NCBI GenBank assembly: GCA_020635815.1
Contig: JACJZB010000004.1
Span: 62,001-126,000, forward strand
DNA: 64,000 nt
Direction of reading: 5' to 3'
From: Flavobacteriales bacterium
GTDB lineage: Bacteria; Bacteroidota; Bacteroidia; Flavobacteriales_E; Vicingaceae
Below are positions 43,659-52,597 of this stretch, one piece after another. The translations under genes were made by a program, and so were the position numbers. Positions within the stretch are counted from its first letter, which is position 1. Every line of letters begins with the position of its first letter. A model generated the notes under the pieces. That model saw only the letters and a program-made list of their open reading frames with translations. It was not told where the DNA came from and made no database searches.

Positions 43659-44387
43659 ATGAAAATTTTAGGAATAATTCCTGCAAGATTTGGCTCAACA
43701 AGATTTCCGGGCAAGCCGTTAATTGACATTAATGGCAAATCGATGATACAACGTGTTTATGAGCAAGCAAAAAATTGTGCTAAACTTAATAATGTTGTTG
43801 TAGCAACTGACGACCAGCGAATTTTTGACCACGTAAAATCGTTTAACGGAAATGTTGAAATGACTTCGGATAAACACGAAAGTGGAACAGACAGGTGTGC
43901 TGAGCTGGTAGAAAAAGTAAGCGAAACTTATGATGTGGTAATTAACATACAAGGAGACGAACCGTACATTGACCCTATACAAATTACTCAATTGTGCGAC
44001 TGTTTTAAGGACGAAAAAACAGACATTGCCACGTTGATAAAAAAAATAGAATCGACAGAAGATTTGTTTAATGAAAACAAAGTAAAGGTTGTAAAAAGTA
44101 GTGCTGATTTTGCTATTTATTTTAGCCGTAATCCAATACCATTTGTAAAAGGAGAGGCAAAAGAAAAATGGATAGAAAAACAGACTTATTATAAACATAT
44201 AGGTATTTATGGCTATAGGTTTGAGGTTTTACAAAAAGTAACCAAAATGCCACTTTCAATATTAGAAAAAGCTGAAGGATTGGAACAATTAAGGTGGTTA
44301 GAAAACGGACTACGTATAAAAGTTGGAGAAACACTATTAGAAGCCATTGCTATTGATTCGCCAGAGGATTTGAAGAAGATTATTTAA
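43659..44387 (+). CDS. kdsB: 3-deoxy-manno-octulosonate cytidylyltransferase
   Basis: Activates Kdo as CMP-Kdo for lipid A-core assembly in the cytoplasm. The 242-residue product has I-P-A-R-F-G-S-T-R-F-P-G-K-P-L at the N-terminus, A-T-D-D, the N-I-Q-G-D-E-P motif and Y-K-H-I-G-I-Y-G-Y-R. Its length is normal. Its 3' end overlaps the convergent lipoprotein gene by eight bases. Confidence 0.96.
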   Translation: MKILGIIPARFGSTRFPGKPLIDINGKSMIQRVYEQAKNCAKLNNVVVATDDQRIFDHVKSFNGNVEMTSDKHESGTDRCAELVEKVSETYDVVINIQGDEPYIDPIQITQLCDCFKDEKTDIATLIKKIESTEDLFNENKVKVVKSSADFAIYFSRNPIPFVKGEAKEKWIEKQTYYKHIGIYGYRFEVLQKVTKMPLSILEKAEGLEQLRWLENGLRIKVGETLLEAIAIDSPEDLKKII

Positions 44388-44850
44388 CAGCATAGCTAAT
44401 TATTCCTCTTTTCTTTTTAAAGAAATCATCAAAAGTTTCAGGAACAATAGAAACAGTTTGATACTGTTCAATAATTTCCATTTTAGTTAAGTTAAAACGG
44501 TAACCATTTATAAACTTGGTATTAAATTTTTCATACGAGTCATTATGAAGGCTACCGAAAATAAATGCACTATTTTGAGGAATATCAAAACTGAAAGAAA
44601 GTGAAGAAGAGTCTTTATCGATAAGTATTACTTCTTTATTCCAATCTATTTCTTTATTATTTTTAAGTTCAAAACATTGAATATGATTATCAAAGATTGG
44701 CAATTCGTTTTGGTTGGCGCTTAAAGTATAGTTAACTAAAATAGAATTGGTGGATTTATTAAAAACAACAAATCGTTCAACCCACGAACAACTCATTAAG
44801 AGCTGGCTCAAAAAGATAGTAAAAAGAATATGGAATAGCTTTTTCTTCAA
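44380..44850 (-). CDS. hypothetical lipoprotein
   Basis: A 156-residue product with a lipoprotein signal peptide (lipobox L-M-S-C, Cys21) and a mixed beta-rich body without a family I recognise. Its small size and single anchor suggest a periplasm-facing protein. It is convergent with kdsB and divergent from the SPOR-domain gene. The function is unknown. Confidence 0.75.
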   Translation of the reverse strand: MKKKLFHILFTIFLSQLLMSCSWVERFVVFNKSTNSILVNYTLSANQNELPIFDNHIQCFELKNNKEIDWNKEVILIDKDSSSLSFSFDIPQNSAFIFGSLHNDSYEKFNTKFINGYRFNLTKMEIIEQYQTVSIVPETFDDFFKKKRGIISYAVK

Positions 44851-44911
44851 TTTTATAAATCTTTTTAAAAGGTTTTAAGTATAAAAATACCCTTATTTTT
44901 TACTATTTTTA

Positions 44912-44919
44912 TATCTTCG
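44912..44919 (+). promoter_or_regulatory. -7 promoter element of the HU-CCDC81/SPOR gene
   Basis: TATCTTCG (TAnnTTCG variant) nine bases before the start codon, implying a very short leader. Confidence 0.4.
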
Positions 44920-44928
44920 CAGCCCTTT

Positions 44929-45966
44929 ATGAAATTAGACCAACATATCAGCCAACTTTTATTCCAGTACGATTGTGTAATCGTACCAAACTTAGGTGGT
45001 TTTGTGGCTAATTATAAACCTGCTTCTATTCAACCAATTAAGAACACTTTTTACCCGCCATCAAAAGGAATTTCGTTTAACAAAAACCTAATTAACAACG
45101 ATGGTTTATTGATAAATGCAATTAGTAAAGCAAACAAAACAAGCTACGAAGAAGCAAGTAAAATTGTGGAGGAAGCTGTTTTAATGATGAAAGCTGCATT
45201 AAAAAAGAATAATAAATTGGTTGTTGAAAATGTTGGCGTTCTTTTTTATGACAAAGAAAATAGAATACAATTTGAACCTTCTACGGATGTAAATTATTTA
45301 CTAGAATCGTTTGGATTAAGTTCTTTCCAACAGTTCCCTGTAAAACATGAAACAATAGAAGAGAAGATTGTTAAAACAGTAAAAGAAACACCAGTAATTG
45401 CTTTACACCAAAAGAAAAATTCAAAAAAATGGATTGCTGCGGCAATAATTACAATACCATTAACATTTTTTGCTCTTTGGTTACCTACTAAATATGATTT
45501 AGGTACAGATTTAAATTATGCTAACTTAAATCCATTTAAAACATTAACTGAGCCTGTATATGTTGCTAGAACAACGGCTCCCGTTTTTGAAGATATAGCT
45601 AAAGATGAAGCGAGAGCAAAAATAGAGGCTGTTAATGAAAACAATCCAAGCACTACAGTTGCTTTCTTAAAAGAAGAAAGCCCAATAGTGGTAAAAATGG
45701 AAGAAGCTGCTATAGACACAACAAGAGTTGAAATTCCAAAAGTTAAGTTGAAATTCCATATTGTTGGAGGTTGTTTTTCTGAAGAACGCAATGCTAAAAA
45801 ATTAGTAAGAAAACTCAATAAAGCAGGATTTAATGCGTGGATTATTGGAAAACGTAAAGGGTTGTATACTGTAAGTTATAATAGTTTTGAGACTAGAAAT
45901 GAAGCAGTTGACGCTTTAGCTTCAGCACAAAGTCACAATTCAAAAGCTTGGATATTAGAACAATAA
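44929..45966 (+). CDS. HU-CCDC81-like and SPOR-domain membrane protein
   Basis: The 345-residue product has an N-terminal pair of HU/CCDC81-type domains (about 1-130; starts L-D-Q-H-I-S-Q-L-L-F, with V-P-N-L-G-G-F and N-V-G-V-L), one membrane helix (about 166-184), a linker, and a C-terminal SPOR domain (about 268-345, F-H-I-V-G-G-C-F and W-I-L-E-Q). SPOR domains bind denuded peptidoglycan at division sites, and the cytoplasmic HU-like part could contact DNA or a partner. The arrangement is typical of Bacteroidota. The role in division is inferred. Confidence 0.88.
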   Translation: MKLDQHISQLLFQYDCVIVPNLGGFVANYKPASIQPIKNTFYPPSKGISFNKNLINNDGLLINAISKANKTSYEEASKIVEEAVLMMKAALKKNNKLVVENVGVLFYDKENRIQFEPSTDVNYLLESFGLSSFQQFPVKHETIEEKIVKTVKETPVIALHQKKNSKKWIAAAIITIPLTFFALWLPTKYDLGTDLNYANLNPFKTLTEPVYVARTTAPVFEDIAKDEARAKIEAVNENNPSTTVAFLKEESPIVVKMEEAAIDTTRVEIPKVKLKFHIVGGCFSEERNAKKLVRKLNKAGFNAWIIGKRKGLYTVSYNSFETRNEAVDALASAQSHNSKAWILEQ

Positions 45967-45968
45967 TT

Positions 45969-47294
45969 TTAGTTGTTATTTTCTAATAAATAAGCCTGAT
46001 TTACCCAATGAGTAGAGTCTGTTTCAACATCAATCACATAAATACTTTTTGGATGTACAGTTAACTGGTTTATTTTGCCAGAACGATTTTCTTTTAAAGC
46101 AATGTAACGTTGTTGAAGTTGTTTATCATACTCTTGTATTTTACCAGAAATAAGGCCTAAAACAACCGTTCTTCCATTCCCAAAAATGAAGAAGAACAAG
46201 GTAAAGTAAACAATCATTTTTTGAGGTTTTCGAGGAAGTCTTTCCTTTAATTTGTTACCAATTTTAAGAGCAAAAAGAGTTATAAATAGGATGTAGAATA
46301 GTGCAGCAATATTTAACGTCCGGTGCTGACCTAATATTCCTGTGGCGTAATAAGCAGGGAAAACAGAAAGGAATAAAATGGCGACAAAACCAATAAAAAG
46401 ATAGTGTGGTTTTAGTTGTTTTAAAATGGTAGTTGATAAAGGGAAAAAACATGCTACAAATAAGAAATAGAATAAACCAGAGAATGAAAAAATAAACCCA
46501 GCTAAAAACCTTCCCATTTGTAAAAATGACATAAAAAGCGAGGTTACCAAGTCTTTATTGTTAGCATAAGTAGCCATTCGGATTTCATTACCAGGAGAAA
46601 AAACGACTACCGCAGCACAACCAATAGCAACAATGGTTAATACAGCTAAGAAAGTACTGTTTTTACTTTTAATGATAAGAGAGCCAACAAAAAAAGAAGT
46701 ACAAACAAAAGGAATAATCAAGGCAACACTTTCGTTCATACCAATAGCAATTATTAGTAGAAAGATTGTTAAACCAAGATGAAACACTTTATGAATTAAA
46801 AATTGTTGCCTAACAAAGTTGATGGCAAATGCAGAAAAGAAAAGGAAAAAAACTAAACTCAATTGGTAGTAAATTACACTTGTGTACCAATAAAATCCTT
46901 CAGCTAAAGTGGGTAAAATACTTAAATAAGCTAGCACACCCAATAGGGTTATTGACCAAAGTGTTACCAATGTGGTTTTACTAAAAATACTTTTTATAAA
47001 CATGTAAAAACTAACCACAAATAAGCCAAAACTTACAAATAGTAATAATCTGTAAAACAATAAATTATCAATTGAAATAGGGAATAACTGAATGAAAAAG
47101 TTTCCTGAATATCTTCCGTTCCAATTTAAATAAGTAGTTTGAAGTTGAGATAAAAGATTAGTTGTTTTTGCTTGGTGTCCGAATGCTAAATCATCAGCAA
47201 TAGGATGGGTAAAGATTAATAAATAGATAAAAGGGATTAACAATAAAATAAGAACACCTAAAATCTGCGAAGCATACTTTTTTTCTAAAATCAT
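45969..47294 (-). CDS. polytopic membrane protein, DUF6056-like
   Basis: A 441-residue inner-membrane protein with about ten membrane helices. The first loop holds H-P-I-A-D-D-L-A-F-G and then N-W-N-G-R-Y-S-G-N-F, a pattern I associate with DUF6056 and GT-C-like glucosyltransferase relatives. It is coupled to the upstream dehydrogenase by a four-base overlap. A role in surface-glycan modification is possible, but there is no direct evidence. Confidence 0.75.
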   Translation of the reverse strand: MILEKKYASQILGVLILLLIPFIYLLIFTHPIADDLAFGHQAKTTNLLSQLQTTYLNWNGRYSGNFFIQLFPISIDNLLFYRLLLFVSFGLFVVSFYMFIKSIFSKTTLVTLWSITLLGVLAYLSILPTLAEGFYWYTSVIYYQLSLVFFLFFSAFAINFVRQQFLIHKVFHLGLTIFLLIIAIGMNESVALIIPFVCTSFFVGSLIIKSKNSTFLAVLTIVAIGCAAVVVFSPGNEIRMATYANNKDLVTSLFMSFLQMGRFLAGFIFSFSGLFYFLFVACFFPLSTTILKQLKPHYLFIGFVAILFLSVFPAYYATGILGQHRTLNIAALFYILFITLFALKIGNKLKERLPRKPQKMIVYFTLFFFIFGNGRTVVLGLISGKIQEYDKQLQQRYIALKENRSGKINQLTVHPKSIYVIDVETDSTHWVNQAYLLENNN

Positions 47295-48232
47295 TTAAAA
47301 AAGGTATTTTCGATTTTATCCGCCAAAAAAGAAGACAGCTTTACATAAGATTCAACCGTCCATCCAGCAACATGAGGGCTTAAGATAATATTGTTTGATG
47401 AGCATAAATATTTAAAATCATCTGGCAACTCATTACCGTTGATGGTTTCAAACGATTTGGTTTCGTATTCTAATACATCTAAACAAGCTCCAAGCACTTT
47501 GTTTTGTTTTAAACCATTTACCAGTGCTGAGGTTTGAACGTGACTACCTCTAGCGGTATTGATTAAATAAAAAGGTTTTTGGCAAGCTGAAACAAAAGCA
47601 TCGTTAAAGTAATAGTTAGTTTCTTCGGTTAATGGTAAGTGAATACTAATTACATCTGCTTCTTGTTGTATGTTTTGTAATGAAACTTCTTTTGCGTACT
47701 GATTAGAAAACGCTTTTTTGTATTTATCATAAGCAATTACTTTACAATCGAAACCACTTAGTTTTTTTGCAAAAGCCTTTCCCATATTCCCATAACCAAT
47801 TATTCCAACTGTTTTTCCAGCAAGTTCTATGCCTCTATTGCCTTCTCTGTCCCAAATGCTATTTCTAACCTCAGCATCACCTTTTTTTAGCTGATTAAAC
47901 AACATCAATAACATTCCTATGGCTTGTTCTCCTACAGCATCCATATTGCCTTCAGGGGAGTTAAAAACAGTAATTCCTTTTTGTTCAGCGTAAGCCAAAT
48001 CTATATTTTCTAGTCCTGCACCCGAACGGGCAATAAATTTCAAGTTTGTAGCTAAATCTAAAAATTGTTTGTCGATAGGGAAACGACTTCTAATTACTAA
48101 TCCCTGATATTGGTTTATTTTATCTTCTATTTCTTTTTTGGATGAATGGTAATCGAAATCAAGCACACAATTTAAGGCCGAGAGTCTTTCTTCTAAAATA
48201 GGATGAACTGAATCTACAAATAAAACATTCAT
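47291..48232 (-). CDS. D-isomer 2-hydroxyacid dehydrogenase (SerA-like)
   Basis: A 313-residue NAD-dependent enzyme. The nucleotide-binding motif is V-G-I-I-G-Y-G-N-M-G-K-A. The catalytic Arg (N-T-A-R-G), Glu (D-V-L-E-Y-E) and His (S-P-H-V-A-G-W-T) are all present. It lacks the ACT domain of long SerA proteins. It probably acts on 3-phosphoglycerate or a related 2-hydroxyacid, but the substrate cannot be read from the sequence. It lies between mgtE and the DUF6056-like gene on the same strand. Confidence 0.88.
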   Translation of the reverse strand: MNVLFVDSVHPILEERLSALNCVLDFDYHSSKKEIEDKINQYQGLVIRSRFPIDKQFLDLATNLKFIARSGAGLENIDLAYAEQKGITVFNSPEGNMDAVGEQAIGMLLMLFNQLKKGDAEVRNSIWDREGNRGIELAGKTVGIIGYGNMGKAFAKKLSGFDCKVIAYDKYKKAFSNQYAKEVSLQNIQQEADVISIHLPLTEETNYYFNDAFVSACQKPFYLINTARGSHVQTSALVNGLKQNKVLGACLDVLEYETKSFETINGNELPDDFKYLCSSNNIILSPHVAGWTVESYVKLSSFLADKIENTFFK

Positions 48233-48235
48233 ACT

Positions 48236-49588
48236 TTAGGTGTACATTAAATGGCCAATAGTAAAATATAAAAAAAGACCAAAAATATCGTTTGTTGTAG
48301 TGATAAATGGACCTGTTGCTAAAGCGGGATCTATCTTGTATTTATTTAAAGCTAGAGGAATAACAGTGCCAAATAATCCAGCAAAAACTATTACCGAAAG
48401 CAAAGAAATACTAACGGTAAGGCTTAGGCTCATGTTGTCGCTAAATAAAAAATTATAACCAAAAATTAAGCTAGACAAAATAACACCGTTTAATAATGCA
48501 ACCATTAATTCTTTAAATAATCTACCCAAAACACCATCCATACCCAGAGAATTGTTGGCTAATCCTTGTACAACTATTGCAGATGATTGAACCCCAACAT
48601 TACCAGCCATTGCCGCAATTAAAGGAATAAAAAAAGCCATTTCAGGATGAATTCCTAATACACTTTCATAATTTCCAATAACTCTTGCGCTAATAATGCC
48701 TCCAAATAAACCAATAAATAACCAAGGTATTCGTGCTCTTGTTAAGAGCCAGATACTATCGGATGATTCTACATTTTCAGAAATACCAGAAGCCATTTGG
48801 TAATCTTTTTCAGCTTCTTCTTTAATTACTTCAACAACATCATCAATGGTAATTCTTCCTAATAATCTCCCAATTTCATCAACAACAGGCACAACAACTA
48901 AATCGTACTTATCCATGATATTTCCAACCTCTTCATCCTTTACATCAACCTTAACAGAGATAATATTGTCTTTATAAATATCTTTTATTTTTTTGTTGTC
49001 AGGAGTTAATAATAACCGTTTTAAAGAAACAATTCCTTGTAAAATGTTTTTATCATCAACCACATAAACAGTATAAACTTGCTCTATATCTTGCGATTGT
49101 TTTCTTAGCTCATTTATACATGTTTTAATGTCCCAATTAATGTCAACTTTAAAAAGCTCCTTTGCCATTAAACCACCAGCTGTATCTTCTTCATAGCTTA
49201 GTAGGTCAACAATATCACTTGCTTGCTCAAAATCTTCAAGATGAGAAATTACCTCATTTTTCTTTTCATCTGTTAATTCTGCTAAAACATCGGCGGCATC
49301 ATCAGAATCCATGTTATCAATAAATTGCTTGGCAATTTCTTCTGACGAAAGTGAGTTTAAAATTCGCTCTCTTGAATCTTCATCTAATTCAATAAGAATG
49401 TCGGCAGCTTGTTCTTGTGAAAAGAATTGGTAAAATGCAATCGCTTCTTCTAAGCTTTGTTCATCAATAATTTCAGCAATATCAGCGGGTTGAAGACCAT
49501 CAATAAGCTCCAGAACTTTTGCTTCATTGTTTTCTTCAACGGCAAAGTTTAAGATGTCTAAAAAATCTTTGGTTAATTCGAACTGCAT
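48236..49588 (-). CDS. mgtE: magnesium transporter MgtE
   Basis: A 450-residue Mg2+ channel of the inner membrane. It has an N-terminal superhelical MgtE-N domain (about 1-130, L-E-D-F-E-Q-A-S-D-I-V-D-L-L), a CBS pair (about 135-255), the plug helix and five membrane helices (about 285-450) with the P-L-I-A-A-M-A-G-N-V-G-V-Q-S-S pore signature. Complete. It lies three bases from the dehydrogenase gene downstream and follows rsmA, all on the minus strand. Confidence 0.95.
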   Translation of the reverse strand: MQFELTKDFLDILNFAVEENNEAKVLELIDGLQPADIAEIIDEQSLEEAIAFYQFFSQEQAADILIELDEDSRERILNSLSSEEIAKQFIDNMDSDDAADVLAELTDEKKNEVISHLEDFEQASDIVDLLSYEEDTAGGLMAKELFKVDINWDIKTCINELRKQSQDIEQVYTVYVVDDKNILQGIVSLKRLLLTPDNKKIKDIYKDNIISVKVDVKDEEVGNIMDKYDLVVVPVVDEIGRLLGRITIDDVVEVIKEEAEKDYQMASGISENVESSDSIWLLTRARIPWLFIGLFGGIISARVIGNYESVLGIHPEMAFFIPLIAAMAGNVGVQSSAIVVQGLANNSLGMDGVLGRLFKELMVALLNGVILSSLIFGYNFLFSDNMSLSLTVSISLLSVIVFAGLFGTVIPLALNKYKIDPALATGPFITTTNDIFGLFLYFTIGHLMYT

Positions 49589-49638
49589 TATTACTTGTTT
49601 TGAACAAGGGCAAAATTACAAAAATAGTCTGGCTTTAG

Positions 49639-50487
49639 CTATTTTGTAAGAGGTTCTAATAGATTGGTTAACTCAATAAATTGTTCAACTGATAATTGTT
49701 CAGGGCGAAGTCTAAAAACAGGCTTTTCTTTAAGTGTGTCGTTTAAAAAAGGCTTTAAGGAGTTGCTTAATGTTTTCCTTCGTTGGTTAAATGCTGTTTT
49801 TACTATTGTTTTAAATAGCGTTTCGTTGCAGGCTAATTTACTTTTATCATTTCTTGTTAAACGAATAACACCTGACTTTACTTTTGGAGGTGGATCAAAT
49901 ACATTTTCATCTACAGTAAATAAGTAATCAATATCGTAAAATGCTTGCAACAGCACACTAGTAATTCCATAAACTTTACTTCCTGATTTTGAGGCAATTC
50001 GTTCTGCAACTTCTTTTTGAAACATTCCTACAACCTCAGGTATTTGGTCTTTATAATCCAGCACTTTAAAAAGTATTTGTGTAGAAATATTATACGGAAA
50101 GTTTCCAATTATAGCAAAAGGCTCTTTTCCTGTTATCGTTTCTAAATCTATGTTTAGAAAATCACCTTCTATAATTTTATCGCCAAGACTAGAAAAGTGT
50201 TTTTTTAGGTAAACAATAGATTCTGAATCTATATCAATTAGATAAGTTTGATAGTTTTTATTTTGAATTAAAAACTGTGTTAACACACCCATTCCAGGTC
50301 CAATTTCCAATACTTTTTTATAATCGCCTACTAAGGTAAGTCCATCTACAATGTTTTGAGCAATAGTTAAATCGGTTAAAAAATGTTGACCAAGGTGTTT
50401 TTTTGCCTTAACGTCACTAACCTTTTTTTTAGGTTCAGATTTTTTATTTTCTAAAATAGTTGTGCGATTATTTTTTTTGTATTTCAA
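49639..50487 (-). CDS. rsmA: 16S rRNA dimethyladenosine transferase RsmA (KsgA)
   Basis: Dimethylates two adjacent adenines near the 3' end of 16S rRNA during 30S maturation. The 282-residue product has K-K-H-L-G-Q-H-F-L-T-D, the SAM motif E-I-G-P-G-M-G-V-L-T and the catalytic N-F-P-Y-N-I, then F-N-Q-R-R-K-T-L in the C-terminal domain. A basic N-terminal tail of about 28 residues precedes the usual start, so a later start is possible. Divergent from the vWA-like gene. Confidence 0.94.
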   Translation of the reverse strand: MKYKKNNRTTILENKKSEPKKKVSDVKAKKHLGQHFLTDLTIAQNIVDGLTLVGDYKKVLEIGPGMGVLTQFLIQNKNYQTYLIDIDSESIVYLKKHFSSLGDKIIEGDFLNIDLETITGKEPFAIIGNFPYNISTQILFKVLDYKDQIPEVVGMFQKEVAERIASKSGSKVYGITSVLLQAFYDIDYLFTVDENVFDPPPKVKSGVIRLTRNDKSKLACNETLFKTIVKTAFNQRRKTLSNSLKPFLNDTLKEKPVFRLRPEQLSVEQFIELTNLLEPLTK

Positions 50488-50531
50488 TGGATTTGAATAA
50501 TATTAATACTTTAGCGTTACTTACAAAAGTA

Positions 50532-51821
50532 ATGAAAAGCTATCCGATGAAATTAATTTCCTTTTTTGTTTTCCTTTTTCTTTCCAATTATTGCTTTTCA
50601 AATCAAGTAGAGTATTTAGCAAACACAAGAATAATTGAGAAAAACGAAGTTAATATTCATAAGCTATTTCCAAATCAATTGGCAATTGCTATGCCTTTTG
50701 CAAATCAGTTAATTTTAAACCCTGAGCAAAAAAAAGCATTGGAAGAGAAAGCAGTAATTAAGATAGAGTTAGTTTATACAAAATATAGAACATCTTCATT
50801 ATTTAATCAAAAAGAGTTAAACATCAAACGACTTAAAGAGTTACAAAAACTATTGCCACAATTATTCGAAAATCCGTTGTGGGATTTTAATCTTATTAGC
50901 CAAACAAATGGAAATTCAAGAGAAGAATGTAACAAGATGTTTCATGGGTTTATTTTTACTTTTCGCCCAAATTCAACTCCAGAAACATTAGAACAAGAAG
51001 CAAATTATTTAGACCGATTAGTATCTCAAACCATAAAGAATGATTCGTTAAAAAAGAGCTCAAATAAGTTAGAGTTGATAGCCGACATTAAAACAAGATG
51101 GGACGATAGAATTGGTTATGTTCATGATACGATTTGGAAAGAAGAAGAGGAAGTGCCTGTTCCTGATTTTTTTTATGATCAATCGCTTTATCAAGACTCA
51201 ACGGTATTAAATTCATTCTCTAGAAATAAAAACTGGAAAAATTTCATTGTGGTTACAGATGTAACAGGCAGTATGTCGCCATACATTGCTCAAGTTTTTA
51301 TGTGGCTGAAGGAGCAAACAGAAAAAGCAAATGTTCAAGGGTTTGTTTTTTTTAATGATGGAGATAATAAACCTTCAAATAGAAAAAAACCTCTCGAAAC
51401 AGAAGGTGTTTATGTGGTAAACAACAGCTCAACCGAAGAAGTGATGGCTATGGCTGCAAAATGCATGAGAAAAGGTTCTGGAGGGGGAGAAAGTTTAGAA
51501 AATGATATTGAAGCAATCTTATTGGGGATTGAAGAGTATAGCAAGATTGATGAAATAATATTAGTTGCAGACAATAGAGAAAGTATGCGTGATTATAAGT
51601 TTATTGAAAAAGTAAAAAAACCTGTACATGTTATTTTATGTGGTTCTGATACACGTGTTAATATTCAGTATTTGGATTTAGCAAGACACACAAAAGGAAC
51701 TGTTCATACAAAGGAAAATGATATTATAGCTCTTGATGGATTTAGCAATGGACAGCGCTTTATGATTGATGATTTTGAGTATTTATATGAAAACAAACAG
51801 TTTCATTATCTTTACAAGTAA
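50532..51821 (+). CDS. secreted von Willebrand factor A-like domain protein
   Basis: The start is set at the ATG at 50532; the ATG at 50547 (MKLISFFVFLFLSNYCFS signal peptide) is also possible. A TTG start further upstream would overlap rsmA and is rejected. The product of about 430 residues has a helical first half and a vWA-like domain (about 235-430) with a metal-site motif D-V-T-G-S-M-S and G-S-G-G-G-E-S. It is exported, probably periplasmic, and binds a divalent ion. Its partner is unknown. It is monocistronic, before the sdh operon. Confidence 0.8.
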   Translation: MKSYPMKLISFFVFLFLSNYCFSNQVEYLANTRIIEKNEVNIHKLFPNQLAIAMPFANQLILNPEQKKALEEKAVIKIELVYTKYRTSSLFNQKELNIKRLKELQKLLPQLFENPLWDFNLISQTNGNSREECNKMFHGFIFTFRPNSTPETLEQEANYLDRLVSQTIKNDSLKKSSNKLELIADIKTRWDDRIGYVHDTIWKEEEEVPVPDFFYDQSLYQDSTVLNSFSRNKNWKNFIVVTDVTGSMSPYIAQVFMWLKEQTEKANVQGFVFFNDGDNKPSNRKKPLETEGVYVVNNSSTEEVMAMAAKCMRKGSGGGESLENDIEAILLGIEEYSKIDEIILVADNRESMRDYKFIEKVKKPVHVILCGSDTRVNIQYLDLARHTKGTVHTKENDIIALDGFSNGQRFMIDDFEYLYENKQFHYLYK

Positions 51822-51867
51822 AGCTATTTAGAATCAATCTAAATAAAAAATCACATTTTTATTATTA

Positions 51868-51897
51868 TTGCTTTATTCCATACTATTTCTACATTTG
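51868..51897 (+). promoter_or_regulatory. promoter of the sdhCAB operon
   Basis: TTG at 51868-51870, 19-bp spacer and TACATTTG at 51890-51897. Both elements and the spacer match the Bacteroidota vegetative consensus TTG-N19-TAnnTTTG. The start codon is 28 bp further on. Confidence 0.75.
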
Positions 51898-51925
51898 TAT
51901 TCTATTTTAAAAATTACACCATATT

Positions 51926-52585
51926 ATGAGTAAAGGAATCTCAAGCACATCTGTTGGAAGAAAAGTGCTTATGGCCCTATCGGGGTTTTTTCTGATGTTT
52001 TTCTTACTACAACATCTTTTAATAAATATGCTTTCTATTATAAGCGTTGATGCTTTTAATGAGGTTTCAGAGTTTATGGGCACCAATCCATTAATTCAGT
52101 TTGCCTTGCAGCCAGTTTTGTTTTTTGGTATCATCTTCCATTTAATAATGGGAATGAGATTAGAGTTGCAAAACAGAAAAGCAAGACCCATTCAATATGC
52201 AATGAATAAACCAAGTGAAAATGCTTCTTGGATGAGTAGAAATATGATTATTACAGGAGTAATGATTATGTTATTTATGGCATTACACATGGTCGATTTC
52301 TTTTTACCAACAATTAATGCTCATTACATTACACATGAGCATTTAGATAGTTTTGGTATGGTTGCCGCTAAGTTTGCAAACCCAGTTTATGTTGGAATTT
52401 ATTTAGTTGCATTTGTATTTTTAGCACTCCATTTAATGCATGGATTTCAATCCGCTTTTCAATCGGTTGGGTTTAACCATAAAAAATATACTCCAACACT
52501 AAAAAAATTAGGAACACTTTACGCTATACTTGTTCCTCTTGGATATGCAATAGTTGCTATCTTTCATTTTGTTAATTCGCTTTAA
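51926..52585 (+). CDS. sdhC: succinate dehydrogenase cytochrome b subunit
   Basis: A 219-residue membrane anchor of the diheme Bacteroidota/Wolinella type (cytochrome b558), with five membrane helices and His residues in the helices (L-L-Q-H-L, I-I-F-H-L-I, A-L-H-M-V-D, A-L-H-L-M-H-G) that can ligate the hemes. It links SdhAB to the menaquinone pool. It is first in the operon, after a well-formed promoter, and 12 bp before sdhA. Confidence 0.93.
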   Translation: MSKGISSTSVGRKVLMALSGFFLMFFLLQHLLINMLSIISVDAFNEVSEFMGTNPLIQFALQPVLFFGIIFHLIMGMRLELQNRKARPIQYAMNKPSENASWMSRNMIITGVMIMLFMALHMVDFFLPTINAHYITHEHLDSFGMVAAKFANPVYVGIYLVAFVFLALHLMHGFQSAFQSVGFNHKKYTPTLKKLGTLYAILVPLGYAIVAIFHFVNSL

Positions 52586-52597
52586 TCTATTTTAGAT

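Noticed and set aside
43719..44334. Minus-strand open frames opposite kdsB
   Set aside because: kdsB is complete on the other strand with all family motifs; the opposite frames are Phe/Tyr-rich without recognisable features.
51825..51850. Hairpin after the vWA-like gene as a terminator
   Set aside because: The 7-bp AT-only stem is followed by A residues on the plus strand and has no T-run on either strand.
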